This document shows, in pieces, positions 54,006 through 61,688 of a stretch of 64,000 bases of DNA. The position numbers were made by a program, and so were the translations under genes. The stretch covers positions 62,001 to 126,000 of the forward strand of contig NZ_JAAIYP010000035.1 of the NCBI RefSeq assembly GCF_011022235.1, in the 5' to 3' direction. The number at the start of each line of letters is the position of its first letter. Position 1 is the first letter of the stretch. The notes under the pieces were generated by a model, which saw only the letters and a program-made list of their open reading frames with translations, had not been told where the DNA came from and did not search any database. This DNA is from Magnetospirillum aberrantis SpK (GTDB lineage: Bacteria; Pseudomonadota; Alphaproteobacteria; Rhodospirillales; Magnetospirillaceae).

Positions 54006-54479
54006 ATGGACTACAGTTTCGCCGCGGCCATCGGCCTGCACACCCTTGCCGCCGTCATCTGGGTGGGCGGCATGTTCTATGCCCACATGGTGTTGCGGCC
54101 GGCGGTCACCGAGATGTCGGTTTCGTTGCGCCTGACGCTGTGGAGCCGGGTGCTGCCGCGTTTCTTCGCCTGGGTGGGGGTGTCGGTGGCTGTGCTTCTG
54201 GTCACCGGTTACGGTGTGTTGCTGACCGGCTATCGCGGCGGCATCACCGGCGGCAACCTGCATATCGACGTCATGCAGATCGTCGGCGCGGTGATGATCG
54301 CGCTGTTCCTCTACATGCTTGTCGTGCCCTTCGTCCTGTTCCGCCGGGCACTGGCCATCAACGACCTGGGCGCAGCGGCGGTACAGCAAGGCCGCATCCG
54401 CGCCATCATCCTGGTCAACCTGTTGCTGGGACTGTTCACCACCTTCATCGGCGCCGCCGGCACTTTCGTCGGCTATTGA
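54006..54479 (+). CDS. CopD-like membrane protein
   Basis: This 157-residue protein has four membrane helices. It starts MDYSFAAAIGLHTLAAVIWVGGMFYAHMVLRPAV, matching the CopD/DUF-type heme or copper membrane domain in which the helix His residues bind the metal. It is likely an integral inner-membrane protein; the function is unknown. It begins 9 bases after parA. An 11-bp inverted repeat follows its stop (54487-54497 with 54510-54520). Confidence 0.7.
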   Translation: MDYSFAAAIGLHTLAAVIWVGGMFYAHMVLRPAVTEMSVSLRLTLWSRVLPRFFAWVGVSVAVLLVTGYGVLLTGYRGGITGGNLHIDVMQIVGAVMIALFLYMLVVPFVLFRRALAINDLGAAAVQQGRIRAIILVNLLLGLFTTFIGAAGTFVGY

Positions 54480-54486
54480 TCCCGGA

Positions 54487-54520
54487 TGCCGACCGGGCGT
54501 ATAAGCGTCCCCGGTCGGCA
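54487..54520 (+). terminator. Terminator-like hairpin after the CopD-like gene
   Basis: A perfect 11-bp inverted repeat (TGCCGACCGGG at 54487-54497 with CCCGGTCGGCA at 54510-54520) lies 7 bases past the stop. It has no U-run after it, so it may be a stability hairpin or a weak terminator. Confidence 0.5.
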
Positions 54521-54670
54521 GTTCACCCAGGCGTCGCCGCCCCGCGAGGGGAGCTAAACCTGCCGCTTGTCCTTGTTTTCTTCGACCCGACACCTTGTCC
54601 CGTGCCGCGTCGGAAGCCGGCGACCACCGACAATCCCACTTGGATTTCCGGCACGTCGTGAGGATAAGCG

Positions 54671-55201
54671 ATGTCGCGCACCCATCTTCCCTATCACGCC
54701 GAGGACATTTCGGCCTTGGCCCGCACCCTCAAGGGTGAACTGGCCCGCCTTGACCATCAGCCCGGCCACGTCGAACTGCTGAACATTCTGGCGCGCGGCG
54801 CCGGCTGGCGCAATTTCCAGCATTTCCGCGCCCAGGATGCCGCCCGCGCCGCCCTGGAGCAACCAACCGAACCGGCCCCGCCGCCCGATTACCTGCGCGT
54901 TCGGCGCACCCTTCGTCATTTCGACGACAAGGGCCGCATGGTGCGCTGGCCCGGCAAGCACACCGAGCGGCAATTGTGCCTGTGGGTCTTGTGGTCGCGC
55001 CTGCCCGCCCGCCACACCATGACGGAAAAACAGGTCAACGAGGCGTTGGCCGCACAACACCTGTTTGGCGACCATGCCCTGTTGCGCCGCGAACTGGTGG
55101 ACGGCGGATGGCTGAAGCGCACCCGCGACGGCGCCGTCTATCAGCGCCAGGAACGCCGGCCCAGCGCCGACGCGCTGGCGCTGATCGCCGCCTTGCCATA
55201 G
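54671..55201 (+). CDS. DUF2087 domain protein
   Basis: This 176-residue soluble protein ends in a DUF2087 domain (RTLRHFDDKGRMVRWPGKHTERQ onwards, then a helical part with LRRELVDGGWLKR). The N-terminal 60 residues contain LARTLKGELARLDH and GHVELLNILARGAGW. The domain is found in bacterial regulators, but its biochemical role is unknown. The start ATG has AGGATAAGCG upstream. The gene stands alone between the CopD-like and Nudix genes. Confidence 0.75.
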   Translation: MSRTHLPYHAEDISALARTLKGELARLDHQPGHVELLNILARGAGWRNFQHFRAQDAARAALEQPTEPAPPPDYLRVRRTLRHFDDKGRMVRWPGKHTERQLCLWVLWSRLPARHTMTEKQVNEALAAQHLFGDHALLRRELVDGGWLKRTRDGAVYQRQERRPSADALALIAALP

Positions 55202-55218
55202 ACCGGGCCGCGGGGTAC

Positions 55219-55255
55219 TCCTGGTCTCTCGCCCCCCCGCGAACGGAGACCAGGA
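55219..55255 (+). promoter_or_regulatory. Hairpin sequestering the Nudix gene ribosome site
   Basis: TCCTGGTCTC (55219-55228) and GAGACCAGGA (55246-55255) form a perfect 10-bp stem around a 17-base loop. The right arm contains the GGAG ribosome site and the A of the ATG start codon. Folded mRNA should hide the start, which suggests post-transcriptional control. Confidence 0.6.
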
Positions 55256-55872
55256 TGACCGCCCACCGCTTCACCGACGACGACGTGCAGATCGTCGCCA
55301 GGACGCGCGAGTTCCAAGGCTATTTCGCGATTGATCGCTATCGGGTCCGCCATCGCACCTTCGCCGGCGGCTGGACCGGAGAGATCACCCGTGAAATCTT
55401 CGAACGCGGTCACGCCGTGGTGGTCATCCTGTACGACCCCGAACGCGATGCCATCGCCCTGATCGAACAGTTCCGCATGGGCGCCCTGGCCGCCGGCCAG
55501 TATCCGTGGCTGATCGAATGCGTCGCCGGCATCATCGAGGACGGCGAGACACCCGAACAGGTGGCCTTGCGCGAAGCCGAAGAAGAGGCCGGCGCCACCC
55601 CCGAGCACATAGAGCATGTCGGCAAGTTCATCATCACCCCCGGCGGTTCCAGCGAAACGGTCGAGCTGTTCGTCGCCAAGGTGGACACATCGACCATCGA
55701 CGGCCTGCACGGACTGGAGCACGAGGGCGAGGATATCCGCGTCTTCACCGTGCCGGTCGAGGAAGCCTATGCCATGGTCAAGGACGGCCGCGTCGCCAAT
55801 TCCATGGCGGTGATCGCCGTGCAATGGCTGATGCTGGAACGACAGGAATTGCGCCGCCGCTGGCAGCGCTGA
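55255..55872 (+). CDS. nudF: ADP-ribose pyrophosphatase (Nudix)
   Basis: This 205-residue Nudix protein matches the NudF/TrgB group. The Nudix box runs G-x5-E-x7-REAEEEAG around residues 98-120, and the following TPGGSSETVELFVAKV is typical of ADP-ribose hydrolases. It hydrolyses ADP-ribose to AMP and ribose-5-phosphate, preventing protein damage. The start lies within a stable hairpin, and an intrinsic terminator follows closely after the stop. The macrodomain protein at 22437 also works on ADP-ribose compounds, but no genetic link is visible. Confidence 0.92.
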   Translation: MTAHRFTDDDVQIVARTREFQGYFAIDRYRVRHRTFAGGWTGEITREIFERGHAVVVILYDPERDAIALIEQFRMGALAAGQYPWLIECVAGIIEDGETPEQVALREAEEEAGATPEHIEHVGKFIITPGGSSETVELFVAKVDTSTIDGLHGLEHEGEDIRVFTVPVEEAYAMVKDGRVANSMAVIAVQWLMLERQELRRRWQR

Positions 55873-55878
55873 AGCGGC

Positions 55879-55912
55879 AAGGCCCCCTTCCTTCGCGAAT
55901 GGGGGCCTTTCT
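55879..55912 (+). terminator. Intrinsic terminator after the Nudix gene
   Basis: Starting at 55879, AAGGCCCCC pairs with GGGGGCCTT at 55901-55909 across a 13-base loop, and TTC-rich sequence follows. It should stop transcription before the AT-rich cysK promoter region. Confidence 0.7.
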
Positions 55913-55942
55913 CGATGTCATATTTAACATCACAATTTTGTA

Positions 55943-55971
55943 TTGATATCAATATACACATTTAATATTGT
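55943..55971 (+). promoter_or_regulatory. Sigma-70-like promoter for cysK
   Basis: TTGATA (55943-55948) and TATTGT (55966-55971) are separated by 17 bases, in an AT-rich stretch 37 bases before the cysK ATG. A second reading, TTGTAT (55938) with TTTAAT (55961), also fits. The promoter overlaps the half-site array listed separately. Confidence 0.55.
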
Positions 55972-55991
55972 GTATGAAGTGAATCATACAC
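55954..55991 (+). promoter_or_regulatory. Probable operator array in front of cysK
   Basis: Three half-sites occur with a regular 16-base period: ATACAC at 55954, GTGTAT (inverted) at 55970 and ATACAC at 55986. The last two extend to a perfect 8-bp inverted repeat (GTGTATGA at 55970-55977 with TCATACAC at 55984-55991). A 12-bp palindrome ATTGATATCAAT lies at 55942-55953. Overlap with the promoter suggests repression. The regulator is unknown; an Rrf2/CymR-type sulfur regulator is one possibility. Confidence 0.6.
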
Positions 55992-56007
55992 ACGAATGAG
56001 AGACTGA

Positions 56008-57012
56008 ATGACCGACGTCCGCGACGGCTTCCTCGACACCATCGGCCGTACCCCGCTGATCAAGCTGCACGGGCCGTCGGCGGCCACCGGCTGCACCATC
56101 CTGGGCAAGGCGGAGTTCCTGAACCCCGGCGGTTCGGTCAAGGACCGCGCGGCGCTGGCCATCATCCAGGACGCCGAGGAAAAGGGCTTGCTGAAGCCCG
56201 GCGGCGTCATCGTCGAAGGCACCGCCGGCAACACCGGCATCGGCCTGACATTGGTGGGCAACGCCTTGGGCTATCGGACGGTCATCGTCATGCCCGAGAC
56301 GCAAAGCCAGGAAAAGAAGGACATGCTGCGGCTGATCGGCGCCGACCTGCGTCTGGTGCCGGCCGTGCCCTATTCCAACCCCGGCAATTACGTCCGCTAT
56401 TCCGAAGCCCTGGCCGGCGAGTTGGCCAAGACCGAAGCCAACGGCGTGCTGTGGGCCAACCAGTTCGACAACGTCGCCAACCGCCTGGGCCACTATCGCA
56501 CCACCGGCCAGGAAATCTGGCGCCAGACCGGGGGCAAGGTGGACGCCTTCACCTGCGCGGTGGGCACCGGCGGCACGCTGGCCGGCACCGGCATGGCGCT
56601 CAAGGAGCACGACAAGGACATCCGCATCGTCCTGGCCGATCCCATGGGCTCGGCCCTTTACCACCATTATGCCCATGGCGAGCTCAAGGCCGAGGGCGGT
56701 TCGATCACCGAAGGCATCGGCCAGGGCCGCATCACCAAGAACCTGGTGGGCGCCCCCATCGACGACCAGGTTCAGGTCACCGACCCCGAAGCGCTGGGTG
56801 TCATCTTCGAACTGGTCCAGAAGGAAGGGCTGGTGCTGGGCGGATCATCGGGCGTCAACGTCGCCGCCGCCATCCAGGTGGCCCGCAAGCTGGGGCCGGG
56901 CCATACGGTGGTGACAGTGCTTTGCGATTATGGTACGCGCTACCAAAGCAAGCTGTTCAATCCGGCCTTCCTGAAAGAGCGCGACCTGCCCGTTCCGGAA
57001 TGGCTGGCCTAG
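56008..57012 (+). CDS. cysK: Cysteine synthase A (O-acetylserine sulfhydrylase)
   Basis: CysK makes cysteine from O-acetylserine and sulfide. The 334-residue PLP protein has the Schiff-base Lys45 in NPGGSVKDRAA, the EGTAGNTGIGL substrate-binding loop and the GTGGTLAGTG phosphate loop. The C-terminal part carries the LGGSSGVNVAAA block. It differs slightly from E. coli CysK (longer loop around 210-235), a form common in alphaproteobacteria. It leads a sulfur cluster with sseA and metC in the same direction, preceded by a promoter and a half-site array. Confidence 0.93.
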   Translation: MTDVRDGFLDTIGRTPLIKLHGPSAATGCTILGKAEFLNPGGSVKDRAALAIIQDAEEKGLLKPGGVIVEGTAGNTGIGLTLVGNALGYRTVIVMPETQSQEKKDMLRLIGADLRLVPAVPYSNPGNYVRYSEALAGELAKTEANGVLWANQFDNVANRLGHYRTTGQEIWRQTGGKVDAFTCAVGTGGTLAGTGMALKEHDKDIRIVLADPMGSALYHHYAHGELKAEGGSITEGIGQGRITKNLVGAPIDDQVQVTDPEALGVIFELVQKEGLVLGGSSGVNVAAAIQVARKLGPGHTVVTVLCDYGTRYQSKLFNPAFLKERDLPVPEWLA

Positions 57013-57045
57013 GGCGGCACCCCAGCCAATCATTCCGAGGGAAGC

Positions 57046-57897
57046 ATGACCTATCCCAACCCGGACGCCCTGGTCACCACCGAGTGGCTGGCGGCGCACC
57101 TGTCCGCGCCCGACGTGCGCGTGGTCGACGCCAGTTGGCACATGCCCGCCGCGGGCCGGAATGCCCGTCAGGAATACGAAGCCAGCCACATTCCCGGCGC
57201 GGTGTTCTTCGACATCGATGAAATCGCCGACACCTCGGTACAATTGCCGCACATGTTGCCGCGTCCCGAACTGTTCGCCAGCAAGGTTCGCCGGCTGGGC
57301 CTGGGCAACGGCCACAAGATCGTGGTCTACGACACTGCCGGATTGGGCGCCGCGCGGGTGTGGTGGACGTTCCGGGTATTCGGCCATCGTGACGTGGCGG
57401 TGCTGGACGGCGGTTTGTCGAAATGGGTGGCCGAGGGCCACGCCATCGAGGATTTGCCGCCCATGCCGCGCGACCGCCATTTCATGCCCTATGTCAACGC
57501 GACCCTGGTGCGCAGTTTCGACCAGATGCGGGCCAACCTCGACAGCCGGCGCGAACAGGTGGTGGACGCCCGTTCGGCGGAACGTTTCGCCGCCACCGCC
57601 CCCGAACCGTGGCCGACCCGGCACGTGGGGCACATGCCCGGCGCGCTGAACGTACCCTTTGGCGAGTTGGTGGACGAAACCACCAGGACCATGAAACCGG
57701 CCGCCGAACTGCGCGCCCGGTTCGAGGCCGCCGGCTTCGACTTCACCCGTCCGGCGGTGACATCCTGTGGATCGGGTATCACCGCCTGCACCCTGGCGCT
57801 GGCCCTTTACCTGTTGGGCAAAGACGACGTCGCCGTCTATGACGGATCGTGGGCCGAATGGGGCACGCACCCCGACGCGGTGGCGGTGGCCGACTGA
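57046..57897 (+). CDS. sseA: 3-mercaptopyruvate sulfurtransferase
   Basis: This 283-residue protein has two rhodanese domains; the active-site Cys241 is in the second, in the loop CGSGITA, which is the signature of mercaptopyruvate sulfurtransferase and not thiosulfate rhodanese (CRxGx[RT]). It transfers sulfur from 3-mercaptopyruvate to a thiol acceptor. N-terminal VVDASWHMPAAGRNARQEYE and HIPGAVFFDID match the family. It follows cysK by 33 bases. Confidence 0.92.
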   Translation: MTYPNPDALVTTEWLAAHLSAPDVRVVDASWHMPAAGRNARQEYEASHIPGAVFFDIDEIADTSVQLPHMLPRPELFASKVRRLGLGNGHKIVVYDTAGLGAARVWWTFRVFGHRDVAVLDGGLSKWVAEGHAIEDLPPMPRDRHFMPYVNATLVRSFDQMRANLDSRREQVVDARSAERFAATAPEPWPTRHVGHMPGALNVPFGELVDETTRTMKPAAELRARFEAAGFDFTRPAVTSCGSGITACTLALALYLLGKDDVAVYDGSWAEWGTHPDAVAVAD

Positions 57898-57901
57898 ATC
57901 T

Positions 57902-57964
57902 CCTTGGCTTGGGGGGCGGGGCGGTGCCACCATCGCCCCCTGCCCAACACCCAAGCCCCCAAGG
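57902..57964 (+). promoter_or_regulatory. Interrupted hairpin in the metC leader
   Basis: The 71 bases between sseA and metC can fold into a long stem with small bulges: CCTTGG (57902) with CCAAGG (57959), CTTGGG (57908) with CCCAAG (57950), then GGGC and GGGGCG pairing with GCCC (57942) and CGCCCC (57934). The right foot contains the AAGG ribosome site of metC. It may control metC translation or act as an intercistronic stability element. Confidence 0.55.
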
Positions 57965-57968
57965 AAGC

Positions 57969-59141
57969 ATGAGCGGCAAAGACAGCCTTTTCGTCCACGC
58001 CGGCCGTCATTCCGAACGCTATCACGGCGCCGTCAACCCGCCGGTCTACCGCGCCTCGACCATCCTGCACCCGTCGGTGGCGGTGATGGAGGCCACCGGA
58101 AAGACTCCGTTCGAGGGCGTGCGCTACGGCCGCTACGGCACGCCGACCACTTTCGCCTTCGAGGAAGCGGTGGCAGCGGTCGAAGGGGGCGTGCGCGCCA
58201 TCGCCATGCCGTCGGGACTGGCGGCCATCACCGCGACGCTGATGGCCTTGCTGAAATCCGGCGACCATCTGTTGATGGTGGACACCGCCTATTTCCCGAC
58301 CCGCAAGTTCTGCGATTCGGTGTTGTCGGGCTTGGGGATCGAGACCACCTATTACGATCCCACGGTCGGAGCCGGCATCGAAAGCCTGATACGCCCCAAC
58401 ACCCGGCTGGTGTTCACTGAATCGCCCGGTTCGCTGACATTCGAGGTTCAGGACGTTCCGGCCATCGCCGCGATCGCCCACGCCCATGGCGCCCTGGTGG
58501 CCATGGACAACACCTGGGGCATCCTGACGTTCCAGCCTTTTGCCCATGGCGTGGACGTGTCGATCCAGGCCTGCACCAAATACGTGGTCGGCCATGCCGA
58601 CGCCATGCTGGGCTCGATCACCGTCGCCGACGAGGATTTGTGGCTGCGCCTCAAGACCTCGGTCGCCGCCTTCGGCCATTCGCCGGGCACCGAGGAAATG
58701 TTCCTGGGCCTGCGCGGCCTGCGCACCCTGGGGGTCCGGCTGCGTCATCATGCGCAAACGGCACTCAAGCTGACGACGTGGCTGCGCGACCGCCCCGAGG
58801 TGGCGCAGGTGCTGTATCCCCCCTTGCCCGGCGACGCCCACCACGAGCTGTGGAAACGCGATTTCGACGGCGCCTGCGGCCTGTTCGGGGTGATCCTGAA
58901 CCCCGCTTCCAAACCAGCGGTGGACGCCATGCTGGACGGCTACCGCTATTTCAATCTTGGTTTCTCGTGGGGCGGTTTCGAAAGTCTGGTGATCCCCACC
59001 TCCGGCCATTCCATCGTGCGCACCGCCACCGCCTGGGCTCCACCCGGCCCGAGCTTGCGGTTCCATGCCGGGCTGGAGGACGCGGACGACCTGTTGGCCG
59101 ACCTGGAAGCCGGCTTCGACCGGCTGCGGGCGGCAGGCTGA
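57969..59141 (+). CDS. metC: Cystathionine beta-lyase
   Basis: This 390-residue PLP enzyme of the Cys/Met metabolism family has its Schiff-base lysine at 204 (ACTKYVVGHAD). Other blocks are VNPPVYRAST, YGRYGTPTT, SGLAAITA and VAMDNTWG. The SLTFEVQD segment and TKYVVGH resemble MetC cystathionine beta-lyases, though homologues can have other lyase activities. It cleaves cystathionine to homocysteine for methionine synthesis. Its stop overlaps the DUF1007 start by one base. Confidence 0.9.
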   Translation: MSGKDSLFVHAGRHSERYHGAVNPPVYRASTILHPSVAVMEATGKTPFEGVRYGRYGTPTTFAFEEAVAAVEGGVRAIAMPSGLAAITATLMALLKSGDHLLMVDTAYFPTRKFCDSVLSGLGIETTYYDPTVGAGIESLIRPNTRLVFTESPGSLTFEVQDVPAIAAIAHAHGALVAMDNTWGILTFQPFAHGVDVSIQACTKYVVGHADAMLGSITVADEDLWLRLKTSVAAFGHSPGTEEMFLGLRGLRTLGVRLRHHAQTALKLTTWLRDRPEVAQVLYPPLPGDAHHELWKRDFDGACGLFGVILNPASKPAVDAMLDGYRYFNLGFSWGGFESLVIPTSGHSIVRTATAWAPPGPSLRFHAGLEDADDLLADLEAGFDRLRAAG

Positions 59142-59725
59142 TGCGGCGTTGGCTGGCGGCGCTGGCGATGATGCTGGCGCCCCTTCCCGTCCTGGCCCAT
59201 CCCCATGTGCTGATCGATTCGCATATGGTGGTGATCTTCGAGGCGGGGCGCATCACCGGTCTTCAGATGGGGTGGAAGTTCGACCCGGTCTATTCCAGTT
59301 CGCTGGTCCAGGATTACGACAAGGACAAGAGCGGGTCGCTGTCGGCCAAAGAGATCGCCGACATGGAGCGCGAGGCGTTCCAGGACACCCAGCCCTACAG
59401 CTATTTCACCTATGCCAAGGTGGACGACAAGCCGGTCCAATGGCCCCGCGCCGAAGGGTTCACGGTGATGGTGGTGCAAGACAGCCTGTTGTACGGCTTT
59501 CGCCTGCGCCTGCCCGAGCCGGTGGACCCGCGCAAACAGACGTTCAGCCTGTCCACCTATGAAGAGACCTATTACATCGACATCGACTTCGCCAATGAGA
59601 CGGCCGTGCGCCTGATCGGCGACGGTTCCGACGGATGCCGCGCCATCATGTCGCCCGATTCCGACAACAAGCTTTATGGCGGCATCGTCGTCCCCAACAA
59701 GGTGGAAATCACATGCGCCCCCTAG
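59141..59725 (+). CDS. DUF1007 family exported protein
   Basis: This 194-residue protein has a signal peptide (MRRWLAALAMMLAPLPVLA) and starts the mature part with HPHVLIDSHM, the mark of the DUF1007 family. It includes an EF-hand-like loop (DYDKDKSGSLSAKEIADME) that could bind calcium. Such proteins are usually encoded next to NicO/RcnA-type nickel/cobalt transporters, as here, and are thought to be their periplasmic partners. It overlaps the next gene by 13 bases. Confidence 0.85.
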   Translation: MRRWLAALAMMLAPLPVLAHPHVLIDSHMVVIFEAGRITGLQMGWKFDPVYSSSLVQDYDKDKSGSLSAKEIADMEREAFQDTQPYSYFTYAKVDDKPVQWPRAEGFTVMVVQDSLLYGFRLRLPEPVDPRKQTFSLSTYEETYYIDIDFANETAVRLIGDGSDGCRAIMSPDSDNKLYGGIVVPNKVEITCAP

Positions 59726-60666
59726 GCTTGGCCGTGCTGTTGCTCGCCCTGTCGCTTCCTGTCCTGGCCCATGCCGGACTGGTGCCGCCGCCACAAGCCC
59801 TTCCCGGCGCCGATCTGCCCGAGCCGTTGCGGTCGCTGGCGCAATGGGGCTTCGCCCTGCAACGCGAACTGAACGGCGAAATGCGGGCGCATCTGGCCGA
59901 ACTCAAGCAAGGGGAAAGCCTGCGCCCGGCCTTGGGACTGATCTTCGCCGCCTTCGTCTACGGCGTGTTCCACGCCATCGGCCCCGGCCACGGCAAGGTG
60001 GTGATCGGGTCCTGGCTGGTCAGCCGCCGCGCCCGTCTGAGTTGGGGCCTGTCCGCCTGTTTCCTGTCCGCCGCCGTCCAAGGCACCACCGCGATCGTCG
60101 TCGTGCTGGTCCTGGCCGGACTGGCGGCATTGGCGCCCAAGGACATCCTGGTCCAGGCGGCGTGGCTTGAGGTGGCGTCCTATGGGCTGATCGCCGTCAT
60201 GGGCGCGGTGATGGCCTGGAACACCTTGCGCGACCGTGCCGCCTGTGGTCACGACCACGGCCACGATGAACACGACCACGGGCATGACCATGGGCATGCC
60301 TGTTGCGGCCATCACCCCCCCCCGCCCGAGGACGCCCGCACCCTATGGGCCATGGCCGCCGCCATCGGCTTTCGTCCCTGTTCCGGCGCCATCCTGGTGC
60401 TGCTGTTCACCCTGGCCAACGGCCTGATGCTGGTGGGCATCGCCGCCACCTTCGCCATGGCCGCCGGCGTCGGCCTGACGGTGTCGGGAATCGGGTTGTC
60501 GGCGCTGGGCCTCAATCGTCTTCTGGACCGCGGCGCCGCCCGGTCGCGCCATGGAGACCTGTTGCGCAAGGCGCTGTCTCTGGCCGGCGCCGCCGTCATC
60601 ATGTTGTTGGGAATCACCCTGATGCTGGGATCGCTTCAGGGCGGCGCGCCGGTACTGACGGGATAA
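59713..60666 (+). CDS. Nickel/cobalt transporter (NicO/RcnA family)
   Basis: This 317-residue membrane protein has an N-terminal signal-like helix, six or so further helices, and the family motifs HAIGPGHGK (87-95) and GFRPCSGAILVL (219-230). A cytoplasmic loop at about 179-201 is very rich in His, Asp and Cys (repeats of the form HDHGH), as in metal-binding loops of RcnA. It should transport Ni(II) or Co(II). Its ATG lies within the DUF1007 gene, so the two are coupled. Export as in RcnA is the likelier direction but is inferred. Confidence 0.88.
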   Translation: MRPLGLAVLLLALSLPVLAHAGLVPPPQALPGADLPEPLRSLAQWGFALQRELNGEMRAHLAELKQGESLRPALGLIFAAFVYGVFHAIGPGHGKVVIGSWLVSRRARLSWGLSACFLSAAVQGTTAIVVVLVLAGLAALAPKDILVQAAWLEVASYGLIAVMGAVMAWNTLRDRAACGHDHGHDEHDHGHDHGHACCGHHPPPPEDARTLWAMAAAIGFRPCSGAILVLLFTLANGLMLVGIAATFAMAAGVGLTVSGIGLSALGLNRLLDRGAARSRHGDLLRKALSLAGAAVIMLLGITLMLGSLQGGAPVLTG

Positions 60667-60668
60667 AC

Positions 60669-61688
60669 TTACCGCGCGTCGAAACGGATTTCGATACGGC
60701 GGTTCCTGGCCAGGGCTTCGTCGCTGTCACCTTTTTCCAATGGCTGGTATTCGCCGAAACCGGCGGCGGCCAGACGGTCGGCGGGAACGCCGTTGGCGAT
60801 CAGGGTCTTGATGACGGTGATGGCGCGCGCCGTGGACAATTCCCAATTGGACGGGAACCGGCCCGAGGCGATGGGCCGTTTGTCGGTGTGGCCATCGACC
60901 CGCAGCACCCAGGGCACGTCCTTGGGAACCTGTTTGGCGATGTCGTTCAAGGTCTTGGCCAAGGCCCGGATCTGTTCGATGCCGTCGATGCCCATCTCGG
61001 CCGAGCCGGAATCGAACAACACCTCGGACTGAAAGACGAAACGGTCGCCTTCGACCCGGATGCCGGGACGATTGCCCAGCACCTCGCGCAGCTTGCCGAA
61101 GAATTCCGAGCGATAGCGTTGCAGTTCCTCGACCTTGCCGGCCAAGGCGACGTTCAGGCGCTTGCCCAGATCGACGATCTGCACCTTCTGGTCGGCCGCC
61201 AACTTTTCCGAGGCGTCCAACGCCGCCGCCAACCGGGCCATTTCCTTACGGATGGTTTCGAGTTGTTGGTTCAGCAACGCCACCTCGGCCCGCGCCGCCA
61301 TCGATGTGGACTTCTCGCCCTCCAGCGCGTCGCCCATCTCGGCCAGCTTGGCCTCGAGCTCGGTCTTGAGCGCCTCAAGTGCTGCGATGTCATGGCTCAG
61401 CTTGTCGCGTTCGGCACTGTTCTCGGCCAATTGCCCGTTCAGCCGTGCCAGATCGGCGCGCAAGCCTTCGCTGGCTTTCTTCTCGATGGACAATTGCTCG
61501 ACCAGGGCGGCCATTTCCTTGCTCAGGCGGTCGCGCGCCGCCTCGCTGCCGCTCAACGCGGTGCCCAGGAAATACTGGGCCAGCACGAACACCAGCAGCA
61601 TGAACACCATGACCATGACCAGCCCCGACAGGGCATCGACGAAGCCCGGCCAGATGTCGACGCCGCGACTGCGCCGGCGGCCGATCAT
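60669..61688 (-). CDS. OmpA/MotB-domain protein with long coiled coil
   Basis: This 339-residue protein has one membrane helix (about 19-42) preceded by Asp18 in WPGFVDALSGL, the place of the ion-binding Asp in MotB-type proteins. A coiled coil follows (about 48-215), then a C-terminal OmpA-type peptidoglycan-binding domain (DGHTDKRP, RNRRIEIRF). It is not a standard MotB, since the coiled coil is much longer. It overlaps the MotA/ExbB-type gene by four bases (ATGA). The two should form an ion-driven channel complex anchored to the cell wall. Confidence 0.85.
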   Translation of the reverse strand: MIGRRRSRGVDIWPGFVDALSGLVMVMVFMLLVFVLAQYFLGTALSGSEAARDRLSKEMAALVEQLSIEKKASEGLRADLARLNGQLAENSAERDKLSHDIAALEALKTELEAKLAEMGDALEGEKSTSMAARAEVALLNQQLETIRKEMARLAAALDASEKLAADQKVQIVDLGKRLNVALAGKVEELQRYRSEFFGKLREVLGNRPGIRVEGDRFVFQSEVLFDSGSAEMGIDGIEQIRALAKTLNDIAKQVPKDVPWVLRVDGHTDKRPIASGRFPSNWELSTARAITVIKTLIANGVPADRLAAAGFGEYQPLEKGDSDEALARNRRIEIRFDAR

